From contig NZ_AVBG01000004.1 in the NCBI RefSeq assembly GCF_000770675.1, positions 1 through 64,000 of the forward strand: a stretch of DNA of 64,000 nt, written 5' to 3'. The notes under the pieces were generated by a model. That model was not told where the DNA came from and searched no databases. It saw only the letters and a program-made list of their open reading frames with translations. Positions within the stretch are counted from its first letter, which is position 1. Every line of letters starts with the position of its first letter. This DNA is from Pontibacillus chungwhensis BH030062. Lineage in GTDB: Bacteria > Bacillota > Bacilli > Bacillales > BH030062. Shown one piece after another: positions 35,051 through 43,370 of the stretch. Both the position numbers and the translations under genes were made by a program.

Positions 35051-36508
35051 CTAATCTTTTGCTTTAGTAAGATAAATGGCTGCCTCTTCATCATTATGAA
35101 CGGGATAATGGTATTGTTGCTGGTATTTCTCATGACCTTTACCTGTAATCACAATCCAATCCCCCATTTCAGCCATTTTCACAGCTTCCTCAATTGCCAA
35201 TGTACGATCAGTGATGACAATCCCCTTATCATTCCCATACCTTTCTTGGTAGCTGATTAGTGTATTTTTCATTTCCTCGGGAGAAACGGAATTCAGGTCA
35301 TCGAAGGTAAGAATATATCGATCACTCATTTCAGATGAGATCGATATCATATCCCTTCTTTTGCCGGGGTCTCTATCTCCTCTATATCCAAATATATGAA
35401 TAAGATTTCCTTCACAGTTGTCTCTTACGGTTTTCAAGCAATGCATCAGCGCATCAGAAGTATGGGCATAATCTACAACAAGAGTAGCCCCATTATTTAA
35501 TTCAGTAAGAGCAAACCTTCCCTCAATTCCCTGAAAGTGCTGAACCGCTTCGATAGCGCCTTTGGTATTCACTCCGATTTGTTTTGCTGTTCCATATGCC
35601 ATAGCTATGTTATACATGTTATAGAGTCCGTATAACAAAGGCTTTATTAAAATGCTTTCGTTATTTTCTTTTAATTGTAAGCTCGGTGGGTTAGTCGTAT
35701 AGCTTTCTAGTTTCACATCACATTTTTCATTTTCACCAATGGCTAGCGTTGGAATACTTTCATCCTCAAGCTGCCTTGCCAATTGCTCCCCCCACAAGTC
35801 ATCCGTGTTAATGATCGCTTTTCCTTCGTCTTTCAACATCTCAAAAAGTTTTTTCTTGGCCCCGAAGTATTCTTCCATAGAACCATGATAATCTAAGTGA
35901 TCTTGAGAAAGATTGGTGAACAAGGCATAATCGAAATAAATTCCTTCAACTCTGTACTGTGTTAAAGCGTGTGACGACACTTCGATCACTACTACCTCAT
36001 CTCGACTTCCAGCTAAAAGTCTGTTTATTTCTAATAAGTTTGGAGTGGTGTTAACCGTCGGATAACTCTCACCATTAATTATGTTTTTAGTGCTACCAAA
36101 AAAAGCACATGAAAGGCCATTATTTTCTAAAATATGTCTTAAAAGATAGCTTGTACTGGTCTTTCCATTTGTACCTGTGACGCCGATCACAATCTTTTCA
36201 TTAGTAGGATAGTTATAAAAATGATTACTTACTATGCTTAAAGCATTCCGACTGTTATCGACTTGAAAATAAGGAACGGATAAATCTGTGATCTCCTGTT
36301 CACCTATAACACCACACGCCCCGTTTTCAATTGCATTATTAATAAAACGATGACCATCTTGCTGGTACCCTTTAATTGCAATGAATAGAAAACCTTCTTG
36401 AATTTCTTGTGAGTTAAAGGATATTCCTTTAATTAATGCGTTGGGATTTACACTATTACTTTCAGATTCCACAGTTTTTAGGATGTTGGCTAGTTCTTGA
36501 AGTTCCAT
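35051..36508 (-). CDS. murE: MurE-family UDP-MurNAc-tripeptide ligase, stand-alone copy
   Basis: 485 residues. The N-terminal UDP-binding domain contains KGISFNSQEIQEGFLFIAIKG. The central ATPase has VIGVTGTNGKTSTSYLL, EVSSHAL and FTNLSQDHLDYHG. The C-terminal domain ends VITGKGHEKYQ. MurE adds the third amino acid to UDP-MurNAc-L-Ala-D-Glu. The substrate motif, DNPR in meso-diaminopimelate enzymes, reads DDLN here (TFDDLNSVSPEEM), so the added residue may not be diaminopimelate. The gene is alone, away from the usual cell division and wall cluster, and may be a second copy. AAAGGAG precedes the ATG. Confidence 0.88.
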   Translation of the reverse strand: MELQELANILKTVESESNSVNPNALIKGISFNSQEIQEGFLFIAIKGYQQDGHRFINNAIENGACGVIGEQEITDLSVPYFQVDNSRNALSIVSNHFYNYPTNEKIVIGVTGTNGKTSTSYLLRHILENNGLSCAFFGSTKNIINGESYPTVNTTPNLLEINRLLAGSRDEVVVIEVSSHALTQYRVEGIYFDYALFTNLSQDHLDYHGSMEEYFGAKKKLFEMLKDEGKAIINTDDLWGEQLARQLEDESIPTLAIGENEKCDVKLESYTTNPPSLQLKENNESILIKPLLYGLYNMYNIAMAYGTAKQIGVNTKGAIEAVQHFQGIEGRFALTELNNGATLVVDYAHTSDALMHCLKTVRDNCEGNLIHIFGYRGDRDPGKRRDMISISSEMSDRYILTFDDLNSVSPEEMKNTLISYQERYGNDKGIVITDRTLAIEEAVKMAEMGDWIVITGKGHEKYQQQYHYPVHNDEEAAIYLTKAKD

Positions 36509-36775
36509 GTGTGCTCTCCTTTAATAAACCTTCTTAAAAAAATCTTTCAACTAAACTTTAACGAAAGCATCGAACACTCTTAAGAAAGAGTAAAATGCCC
36601 TGACCGTCCCCCTATAGGTTTTTCTCATAGGAGCCTAACATTCACGATTCCCTTTTAAGATACTACTTTAAACAAACATTAGCAAAATGAGCATAAAATA
36701 ATAGCCAAGATACGAAAATATATTGTCCCTTTTTCTTATAAAATACATCATAATTTCGAATATACTACGGGATAC

Positions 36776-36796
36776 GGGGACAGGTTCATTGTCCCG
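36776..36796. repeat. GGGACA hairpin repeat, second copy
   Basis: CGGGGACAGGTTCATTGTCCC forms a short stem (GGGACA / TGTCCC) and shares GGGACAGGTT-ATTGTCCC with the copy at 17249. No protein frame is associated with it. Confidence 0.55.
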
Positions 36797-36835
36797 CGGG
36801 ATGTTAAATATTCAAGGATTAGTCAACTAACAAAT

Positions 36836-36874
36836 GAAAAAACGAGCACAAAGGGAAAAAGCCCTGTGTGCTCG
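36836..36874 (-). terminator. Terminator of the 36952 gene
   Basis: CGAGCACAAAGGG pairs with CCCTGTGTGCTCG (36843-36855 with 36862-36874, one bulge), followed on the minus strand by TTTTTT. Confidence 0.75.
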
Positions 36875-36951
36875 TAGTGAAAATTTACTCATTCAACGTC
36901 CTCTTAACAAACTAGATCATAGTTTCAAGAAAGAAGGAATGGTGTCTTCAA

Positions 36952-37299
36952 CTAGTTATTCGCTTTTTTAACAGCTTCAAACAACTTAGCTGAGGACAAT
37001 TTACTTAATTCCGCATTCCGTGCGAGGGCAGTCCTTGCGTATTTATAAACAAATGCCTCAGCCTCCTGAGGGGTAAATCCCTTTTTCACAATTAAGTACT
37101 GACGCAATTCTCGACAAGGTGAGAGCATGAATTTCTCATTTTGAAGGGCATTCATCGCTTCATTTCGACTAACATTACATACCTGCATTAAAATGCGCAA
37201 CATTTCATTTTCCTGAACTTTAGTTTCACATAACGCTTCAGTCACAAGTTTTATCTCATTGTTTCTATTTCGACTTTCTTCTAAAGAACTTAAATGCAT
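36952..37299 (-). CDS. Hypothetical helical protein
   Basis: 115 residues from the ATG at 37299 (GGGAGGGG upstream). The sequence is mainly alpha-helical and charged, without a signal or membrane segment. The region VSRNEAMNALQNEKFMLSPCRELRQYL and the pattern GFTPQEAEAFVYKYARTAL suggest a small helical bundle, perhaps DNA- or protein-binding. Not recognised. It is a single gene with a clear terminator at 36836. The long intergenic stretch downstream (36509-36835) holds a repeat and no gene. Confidence 0.6.
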   Translation of the reverse strand: MHLSSLEESRNRNNEIKLVTEALCETKVQENEMLRILMQVCNVSRNEAMNALQNEKFMLSPCRELRQYLIVKKGFTPQEAEAFVYKYARTALARNAELSKLSSAKLFEAVKKANN

Positions 37300-37642
37300 C
37301 TTTAAATCCCCTCCCACAATTAATCACATATCTTATAATATTTCTCTAACCCCAAATTAAACCAATTTTGTCGTTTTTTAACCTCTTTAAGTTGTTAGAA
37401 CGCTTTTTTCCTCTATAAACTGTTCTCCAAAGTCATCACCAGATGCCACTTTCTAACAACTATATATCTATATTAATGCTTTTTTAGTGATATTCTACTC
37501 AACACTTCTTGCTCGACATGAGGTGCTTTTGAGATTGGGCGTTTTTTGTTTGTGGTCGTACCGGTAACTTTGAGAAATAAATTTTCAGACACCGGCGTAA
37601 TATGAAAGTAACATAACGGATCAACCTATAGGAGGAAGAAAG

Positions 37643-38332
37643 ATGACAGAGAAGAACAAGCCAAAGTTCTTTAAACGCAAATGGTTCTGGATTAACACGG
37701 GAGGAGTTATTGTTATATTCATATTAGCATTTTTCATTGGTTCATCTAGCATGGCAACAATAATAGACGGCGAAAAATTGAAGTATGAAGGCTTAGTGGA
37801 GAAGTCGAAATCCATAGATGAAGAGATTAGTAAGAAACAACAAGAAACAATAGACCTTCAGGATCAACTAGATCAATTGAACGAAGAACACGGATCAACC
37901 AAAGAGAAAATAAATAACCTCAAAAAAGAGTTAGGGGAAGCTCTTGCTTTAATAAAGGAAAAGGAAATAATCACTCAGGAAATAAATGAACTAACTACAC
38001 AAGAAGAAACCAAAACGAAAAAAATTCAAGAACTCGACGGTAGTATCGAAGCGAAAGAGAAAGAGCTCGCAGTCGTTTCTGGTAAAATTATTGAGTTAAA
38101 AGATAAACCGAAAACTCTTTCTGCCGGATTCTTTACTGTGGGTAAAGATATCCCTGCTTCTAGGTACAAAGTAACGCCTAACGGAAACGGTAATTTCTTC
38201 GTTAACGAAGGAGCGAAAGTCAATATTATGTTAGGAAGAGGAGATTTTTATGAGAGCGAATACGTTTTCCAAGCAGAGGAAGGAGATGTAATCGAATTAA
38301 CCCTGTCAGCGACTTTTACTCCGATTCAATAA
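37643..38332 (+). CDS. Membrane-anchored coiled-coil protein
   Basis: 229 residues. A short basic cytoplasmic part (KFFKRKWFW) and one helix (residues 18-37) are followed by a long coiled coil (about 45-155, rich in Glu, Lys, Gln and Leu with heptad spacing). A compact C-terminal beta domain (residues 160-229) contains LSAGFFTVGKDIPASRYKVTPNGNGNFFV and EEGDVIELTLSATF. This last domain resembles small beta-barrel modules seen in Bacillus surface proteins, but I cannot name it. It probably spans the wall as a stalk with a globular end. AGGAGGAAG precedes the ATG. Confidence 0.65.
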   Translation: MTEKNKPKFFKRKWFWINTGGVIVIFILAFFIGSSSMATIIDGEKLKYEGLVEKSKSIDEEISKKQQETIDLQDQLDQLNEEHGSTKEKINNLKKELGEALALIKEKEIITQEINELTTQEETKTKKIQELDGSIEAKEKELAVVSGKIIELKDKPKTLSAGFFTVGKDIPASRYKVTPNGNGNFFVNEGAKVNIMLGRGDFYESEYVFQAEEGDVIELTLSATFTPIQ

Positions 38333-38382
38333 TGATAGAGAGTTACTTTATTCTTTAAGGACCTTAATTTGAATAGAAAATA

Positions 38383-38405
38383 CGCTTGGAAAACCAAGCG
38401 TTTTT
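38383..38405 (+). terminator. Terminator of the coiled-coil gene
   Basis: CGCTTGG / CCAAGCG (38383-38389 with 38394-38400), tetraloop AAAA, followed by TTTTTC. Confidence 0.85.
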
Positions 38406-38419
38406 CTCTATTCTATTCA

Positions 38420-38866
38420 TTAAAGTAACGTAAAACGTTCACATACAACTGGTATTTGCTCATGAAATTCATGATCTATTTCCTTTAGCTCTTTTTTGAA
38501 AAACTTCTCATGCTCTTCACGCCAGAACCTTAACGTTCGATCCCCTTCTCCTTCTAAATAAGCATGCTCCTCGTTCACTTCATTAAAAGGGACAATTACA
38601 ACAGAAGTCGTTTCAGCAATCGCTACTGCTCTACCTTTTCCATCAAGAATAACATTGTGAAGACCAACATATGGTAATGACTCTGTGTCTTCATAGGCCA
38701 AATAATTAGAAGCTGTGGCTCTTTTAGTACCAGTGAGGACCAGTTCAGCCAGTTCATCTGCCATCTCCTTTGAATCACCGAAAGCCCATGCCTCATATTC
38801 CTCCGGTGCGTGCGGGTTTTCCTTTTTAAAGTTGTCCCATATGCGCTTAATTGAATCATGACTCAT
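38420..38866 (-). CDS. ASCH-domain protein
   Basis: 148 residues from the ATG at 38866 (AAGAGGT upstream). The pattern EAWAFGDSKEMADELAELVLTGTKRATAS with YVGLHNVILDGKGRAVAIAETTSV is that of the ASCH fold, a PUA-like beta-barrel thought to bind RNA or modified nucleosides. Some family members cut N4-acetylcytidine. The C-terminal GEGDRTLRFWREEHEKFF motif is also typical. It lies after the ABC-F gene, in the same direction with 73 bases between them. Confidence 0.87.
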   Translation of the reverse strand: MSHDSIKRIWDNFKKENPHAPEEYEAWAFGDSKEMADELAELVLTGTKRATASNYLAYEDTESLPYVGLHNVILDGKGRAVAIAETTSVVIVPFNEVNEEHAYLEGEGDRTLRFWREEHEKFFKKELKEIDHEFHEQIPVVCERFTLL

Positions 38867-38939
38867 AACAATCGACCTCTTTCTATCTAACCTTATAACC
38901 TCATAAGTGATTTCTATGGCTGAACTATGCAATTACGAA

Positions 38940-40787
38940 TTACTCACCCAACCATTCAACATACTTCTCTTCTATCGTACTTTCAAGGACCTGCTTTTTT
39001 TGTTGTAGTTCCATTAATGTTTCTATGTCCTCTTCGTCAGTCATCCGTTCTGTTAAAGAGTTCAGTTGTACCTCTAAAGCTTCAATCATCCCTTCAAAGT
39101 CAGGCATTTCCGGCTCCTTCTCCTGAAGGCTTTTTTGCTTCTTATGTCCCTTCTCCGGCTCTTTCACTACCTTATTCTCCTCATGCTTCACTCGAGCCTC
39201 ATCAAAAGGCCGGTTGTATCGGTACAGCTTTCCGTCCTCTAAAAACGCACATTCGCTAAAGCACCGGTTAAGGAAGTAACGATCATGGGATACAGCAAGA
39301 ACTGTTCCATTAAAATCCTGAAGGGCTTCTTCTAATACTTCCTGAGATTCAATATCCAAGTGGTTCGTCGGCTCATCTAATACAAGCAGATTGACTCCCT
39401 GATGCATAAAAATGGCGAGCTTCACACGCATTTGCTCTCCTCCGCTTAGCTGACCGATCTTTCGGAAGACCGCATATCCAAAGAACATAAATCCTGCTAA
39501 GATATGACGCGCCTGCCCTTCTGTCACGGAGATTTGTTCTCTGAAGTAGTCAATCATACGTAAGTTCCCATCTACTTCTTTCAAAGGATGTTGAGGGAGA
39601 TACCCAAGGCGAATCCCAGTCCCCTTTTTAATACAGCCCTCATCTGGTGTCTCTTGTTCCATTAGTAAGCGAAGAAGAGTCGTCTTGCCGCTTCCGTTTC
39701 GTCCTACAATGGCAAGTCGGTCCTGAAAACGGAGATGAAGGCTAGCTCCTGCTAACACATTCCGGTCTCCATATCGCTTCCATACCTCTTCGGCAACTAG
39801 TACATCGTTCCCGCTCCGTTCATTGGCCTCAAGGCTAAACCCCATCTTCTTCGCGTCAAGTAACGGTTTCTCTTTTTTCTCCATTTTCTCAAGAGCCTTC
39901 TCCATGCTCTTGGCTTTACGGAACAACTTCTCACTAGGTGGGTTGGCTTCATTCGCCCACTGTCGCAATCGCTTAATCGCTTCTTTCATTTTCTTGATCT
40001 TCTTTTGCTGCTCCTGATAGGCTTTAAACTCCGCTAGCAGGAACTCTTCTTTCTGAGTTACAAATGAAGAAAAGTTTCCTTCATATAGAAGCAGCTCTCC
40101 TTGTTCTAAATCCATAATCTTCGTCACGGTATGATCTAAAAAGGTTCGATCGTGTGAAATAATCCATACTGCTCCTGTGTATCCTTGAATAAACTCTTCT
40201 AGCCACTCAATGGCTTCGAGATCAAGATGGTTTGTTGGCTCATCTAAAAGAAGCACATCCGGTTCTTGTAATAAGAGACGCGCCAACCCTACCTTTGTCT
40301 GCTCACCGCCACTTAAATGTTCAAAACAAGCATTCAATAATCCTTCAACTCCGAGCCCATGCGCCACTTTATCAATTATTGCTTGAAGCTCATAACCTCC
40401 TAAGCGAGCATATTGATCTTGCAGAGTGCCGTATTCCTCCATGGCTTTTTCTAATTGTTCTGGCTGCTGCATCAACGTCTCCAGTTCGGTCATTCTTCTC
40501 TCTAAAGCAAGAACTTCCGTAAAGCTTTCTTTCAAATATTCCTGAACGCTGCCATTATTAAAGTCTGGCAACTGTTCCAGATAGCCGATGGTTGCTTGTT
40601 TCCTTACAAAACGCTCTCCCTCATCTGCTTGCTCTAATCCTGAAATCAATTTAAAGAGCGTAGACTTCCCCGTTCCGTTCCGACCCACAAGGCCTACTTT
40701 ATCCCCTTCATGGATTTCAAAGTTGATCTCTTCAAATAATAAATCTCCGCTTACGATTTTCTTTATATCTTTCATCGTCACTAACAT
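38940..40787 (-). CDS. ABC-F family ATPase, probable ribosome-protection antibiotic resistance protein
   Basis: 615 residues from the ATG at 40787 (GGAGG, 7 bases upstream). Two ABC domains: GRNGTGKS, HLSGGEQTKVGLA and LLLDEPTNHLD in the first; GRNGSGKT, LSGGEQMRVKLA and LVLDEPTNHLD in the second. A long charged linker (about 240-310) with READY features for the ribosomal P-site (LRQWANEANPPSEKLFRKAKSM) lies between them. There are no membrane helices. A C-terminal coiled coil follows. ABC-F proteins of the Vga, Lsa and VmlR type enter the ribosome and dislodge lincosamides, streptogramins or pleuromutilins. The attenuator-like leader upstream supports this role over a housekeeping one. Confidence 0.87.
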   Translation of the reverse strand: MLVTMKDIKKIVSGDLLFEEINFEIHEGDKVGLVGRNGTGKSTLFKLISGLEQADEGERFVRKQATIGYLEQLPDFNNGSVQEYLKESFTEVLALERRMTELETLMQQPEQLEKAMEEYGTLQDQYARLGGYELQAIIDKVAHGLGVEGLLNACFEHLSGGEQTKVGLARLLLQEPDVLLLDEPTNHLDLEAIEWLEEFIQGYTGAVWIISHDRTFLDHTVTKIMDLEQGELLLYEGNFSSFVTQKEEFLLAEFKAYQEQQKKIKKMKEAIKRLRQWANEANPPSEKLFRKAKSMEKALEKMEKKEKPLLDAKKMGFSLEANERSGNDVLVAEEVWKRYGDRNVLAGASLHLRFQDRLAIVGRNGSGKTTLLRLLMEQETPDEGCIKKGTGIRLGYLPQHPLKEVDGNLRMIDYFREQISVTEGQARHILAGFMFFGYAVFRKIGQLSGGEQMRVKLAIFMHQGVNLLVLDEPTNHLDIESQEVLEEALQDFNGTVLAVSHDRYFLNRCFSECAFLEDGKLYRYNRPFDEARVKHEENKVVKEPEKGHKKQKSLQEKEPEMPDFEGMIEALEVQLNSLTERMTDEEDIETLMELQQKKQVLESTIEEKYVEWLGE

Positions 40788-40820
40788 ATATTTTCCTCCG
40801 ATTATGATTAATGGTAAACA

Positions 40821-40851
40821 CAAAAAGCCCTTGAGAATGGTTTCTCAAGGG
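40821..40851 (-). terminator. Second leader terminator before the ABC-F gene
   Basis: On the minus strand CCCTTGAGAA / TTCTCAAGGG (10 bp, 4-base loop) is followed by CTTTTTG. It lies 34 bases before the ABC-F start, so it would stop transcripts unless bypassed. Confidence 0.8.
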
Positions 40852-40874
40852 TCACGCCCGTACTCCGTATATAC

Positions 40875-40905
40875 AAAAAGAAACCACACTTGTCGTGTGG
40901 TTTCT
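40875..40905 (-). terminator. First leader terminator (attenuator) before the ABC-F gene
   Basis: AGAAACCACAC / GTGTGGTTTCT (minus strand 40905-40895 with 40889-40879) is an 11-bp perfect stem with loop GACAA and a run TTTTT. Its 5' arm (CCACACG) can also pair with CGTGTGG at 40944-40938. Confidence 0.88.
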
Positions 40906-40950
40906 AGGTCCGATCTATAGGTTGAATGAAGGGATTCCCACACGCTGTGC

Positions 40951-41067
40951 TCATATTAAGTTGCTAAAAAAGGACATACGTGTCCCGTCTGCAACAAAAT
41001 CATGAGTTTGCGCACGATGAATATACAATAATTGGCTATCAATCGTGCTCTTCGCAGCGTGTACCAT
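40951..41067 (-). CDS. Leader peptide of the ABC-F attenuator (38 aa)
   Basis: A short reading frame in the 5' leader of the ABC-F gene, with a very strong ribosome site (AGGAGGTGAATGAAG, ATG at 41067). The peptide starts MVHAAKSTIDSQLLYIHRAQ and ends SFFSNLI; TGA lies 7 bases before the anti-terminator segment CAGCGTGTGG. Codons 2-5 contain ACACGCTG, which can pair with that segment. A ribosome stalled early in this frame by an antibiotic would cover the first segment and let transcription continue. The peptide is probably regulatory only. Confidence 0.72.
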   Translation of the reverse strand: MVHAAKSTIDSQLLYIHRAQTHDFVADGTRMSFFSNLI

Positions 41068-41140
41068 CTCTTCATTCACCTCCTAGCTAATTCGTTATGC
41101 TTATCTTAGCACACTCGAAATTTTCAATCAATTCTAATTT

Positions 41141-42073
41141 TTACTGATAATGATTTAATAGCTCTCTTGCATGGGAAGTAATCCGTTCAATTAATGATTG
41201 AGGCTCTTTAACTTTTGCATCCTTCCCTAAACGATAGAAGAAGGGCGCTGAGTATAGTAGTTCCTGCTCATCACCTTCCATTTCTAGAATCCACGTTTCT
41301 TCATCAACTCTATTAAGGTTATCCTGAAATAAAGGATGACCGCTACATTGCCTGGCTCCTTCATTGGTTAAAAAAGCGCGTAACGTCGTCACATTATGCG
41401 CGGGAGTGTAAGCAAAGAAATCATTTAGATTCATGTTTATTTCTTCATTTTTTCCTGCTGATTCAAGCTTTAGAATCCGGTCTGCACGAAGTAGAATAAT
41501 CTTTTCTTTTTCATAAGCGTAAACAGGTACATACCAAAGACCATCTTGCGCGAAGATCCCCATTGGAAATACGACGTATGTTTTATCCCTATCTTTTGAA
41601 CGATACGTTATCCGAATACGCTCCTTCTTCAAGCTAGAATCGAGAAGATCTTCGAGGAATGGGCTTCTTACATTACGGGTTGGTGAATAAAATCGGACAT
41701 GATTCTCGATTGCATCAACTTTCTTCTTCGCTTCAGGATTTAACTGATGATAAAGCTTATGTAAAGAAGTCTTAACCTCTGCTTGGAATGGGAGATCATT
41801 CATATGAACTAAAGACTGAAAGGCAAAGAATAGTGAAAGGGATTCATCTTTGGTAAAAAGAACCGGAAATGCCAAATCGTTTTGTAAGACTCGGTATCCT
41901 CCACCTCTCCCTTGCTCAGAATAAAGAGGAAGCCCCATCACACTTAAGTCATCGAGATACCGACGTACAGTACGTGTAGAAAGACCAAATTCATTGGAGA
42001 CTTCTTGTACAGTAAATACTCTCTTCTTGTTGATATACATCATAATCTCGAATAAACGAGAGGATTTAGACAT
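41141..42073 (-). CDS. YafY-type transcriptional regulator (HTH-WYL)
   Basis: 310 residues. The N-terminal HTH_11 winged helix is MSKSSRLFEIMMYINKKRVFTVQEVSNEFGLSTRTVRRYLDDL. Then comes an arm (PLYSEQGRGGGYRV), a middle helical part and a WYL domain, in which the usual Trp-Tyr-Leu appears as LWYVPVYAYEKEKIILLRADRI. A WCX-like C-terminus follows. WYL domains sense nucleic acids or small ligands. The gene is divergent from the dihydrofolate-reductase-like gene and probably controls it; the shared region of about 100 bases must hold both promoters. GGAGTGG precedes the ATG. Confidence 0.88.
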   Translation of the reverse strand: MSKSSRLFEIMMYINKKRVFTVQEVSNEFGLSTRTVRRYLDDLSVMGLPLYSEQGRGGGYRVLQNDLAFPVLFTKDESLSLFFAFQSLVHMNDLPFQAEVKTSLHKLYHQLNPEAKKKVDAIENHVRFYSPTRNVRSPFLEDLLDSSLKKERIRITYRSKDRDKTYVVFPMGIFAQDGLWYVPVYAYEKEKIILLRADRILKLESAGKNEEINMNLNDFFAYTPAHNVTTLRAFLTNEGARQCSGHPLFQDNLNRVDEETWILEMEGDEQELLYSAPFFYRLGKDAKVKEPQSLIERITSHARELLNHYQ

Positions 42074-42174
42074 TTTGCCACTCCTTTTCTAAATAGGACA
42101 AAACCTGTCACCATTGCTTGCTATAGTATGTCTTGTAAAAGAGTAGACTTTACATGAGAAAGGATGAAAAATCA

Positions 42175-42693
42175 ATGTCACGAAACGTCATATTATACAT
42201 TGCTACAAGTCTAGACGGCTACATTGCTGATCAAAATGGGGGTGTGGATTGGTTGCATCAGTTTGAAGGGTATCATGATTTTGGATATCACGAATTTATG
42301 GAAACGATTGATACGACATTAATGGGAAGAAGAACATATGAACATGTTTTACAACTTGCAGATGAATTCCCATATAGAGACAAGACCAATTATGTCTTCT
42401 CCACCACACAAACCGGATCGAATGAGCATGTCCAATTTACGAAAGAAGCTCCTGAAGCGTTCATAGAAAGCTTAAAGAAACAAAGGGGTAAGGATATCTG
42501 GATTGTTGGAGGCGCTTCTCTCTTAAAGGATTTTATAGCTCTTGATCTGATTGATGAATTCAAGATCTTTACGATGCCGGTCCTCCTTGGAGATGGGATT
42601 CCTCTCTTTGAAAGACCATTAGAGGAAAAGAAACTTTCATTGAAAGAAGTGAAACAATACGGGGATGTTATAGAATCAACCTATATCAAGTAA
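42175..42693 (+). CDS. Dihydrofolate-reductase/RibD C-terminal-like protein (YyaP type)
   Basis: 172 residues from the ATG at 42175 (AAAGGA about 11 bases upstream); an ATG at 42154 would add seven residues without a site. The start MSRNVILYIATSLDGYIADQNGGVDWL is the NADPH-binding strand and loop of the RibD C-terminal / DHFR fold. TLMGRRTYEHVL, DIWIVGGASLLKDFI and FKIFTMPVLLGDGIPLF follow. The protein likely reduces a pterin- or pyrimidine-like substrate with NADPH; the substrate is unknown. It is divergent from the YafY-type regulator. Confidence 0.9.
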   Translation: MSRNVILYIATSLDGYIADQNGGVDWLHQFEGYHDFGYHEFMETIDTTLMGRRTYEHVLQLADEFPYRDKTNYVFSTTQTGSNEHVQFTKEAPEAFIESLKKQRGKDIWIVGGASLLKDFIALDLIDEFKIFTMPVLLGDGIPLFERPLEEKKLSLKEVKQYGDVIESTYIK

Positions 42694-42699
42694 ACCTTT

Positions 42700-42729
42700 A
42701 GCGCAGTGTAAGAACACTTACACTGCGCT
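42700..42729 (+). terminator. Terminator of the DHFR-like gene
   Basis: AGCGCAGTGTAAG / CTTACACTGCGCT (42700-42712 with 42717-42729), 13-bp perfect stem, 4-base loop AACA. Confidence 0.88.
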
Positions 42730-42803
42730 TTATAGATATCCTCTTTGAAACCCATCCTTAGTGATAATGTTGAATAGTCAGAGTAAGTAACTCCCCCTCC
42801 ACG

Positions 42804-43370
42804 CTACTTCTGCTGTAGTCCTTTTACATATGCCTCAATCAAGTAAATGCGGGAATCTTCAAGGTCAACACCAAGTTTAAACCCTTCTTTCTTGTTTAGA
42901 TCTACTAACCCATGAAGCAGGCTTCTTAGCCCTCTGATTGCATGAATCCTGTCTTGCTCTGACAACTCAAAGGGCGCAACGTATTGCTTTAATAATTGCA
43001 AGAGAGGTTCTTCTCTGTTCTTGTGAGACTCACCTTTTATATCTGGTGCAATGATAGATGCTTCATAAATGCCAGGGTAACAGGTCGCAAATGTCACGTA
43101 TTGTTTAGCCATCTCTTGGATTCGCTCTAATGGCTCAAGCTCAGCATTAACGGCTCCGCTCAAATTGTCGTAGAGCATCTTCTGAGCTCTTGATGCCATA
43201 GCTTGCTTAATTTTTAATAAATTTCGAAAGTGATTGTATAGGGACGGTGGTTTAATCGAGAACGACCTAGCAAGGTTAGCCATTGTCACCGCGCTTAGGC
43301 CTTCATTTTCCGCCAACTCTAATGCTCTGTCTACAATCATTTCTTGGTTCAAACCTGGTCTTACAGTCAC
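42804..43370 (-). CDS. TetR/AcrR-family regulator (WHG domain)
   Basis: 188 residues. The HTH is in NQEMIVDRALELAENEGLSAVTMANLARSF then KPPSLYNHFRNL; the ligand domain has the TetR_C_33 (WHG) pattern near GLRSLLHGLVDL. The GTG start at 43370 overlaps the stop of the metallo-hydrolase gene by 4 bases, so the two are one operon. Two matching palindromes upstream of the operon (44103 and 44128) are the probable binding sites, which gives negative autoregulation. The inducer is unknown and may be a substrate of the hydrolase. Confidence 0.9.
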   Translation of the reverse strand: MTVRPGLNQEMIVDRALELAENEGLSAVTMANLARSFSIKPPSLYNHFRNLLKIKQAMASRAQKMLYDNLSGAVNAELEPLERIQEMAKQYVTFATCYPGIYEASIIAPDIKGESHKNREEPLLQLLKQYVAPFELSEQDRIHAIRGLRSLLHGLVDLNKKEGFKLGVDLEDSRIYLIEAYVKGLQQK

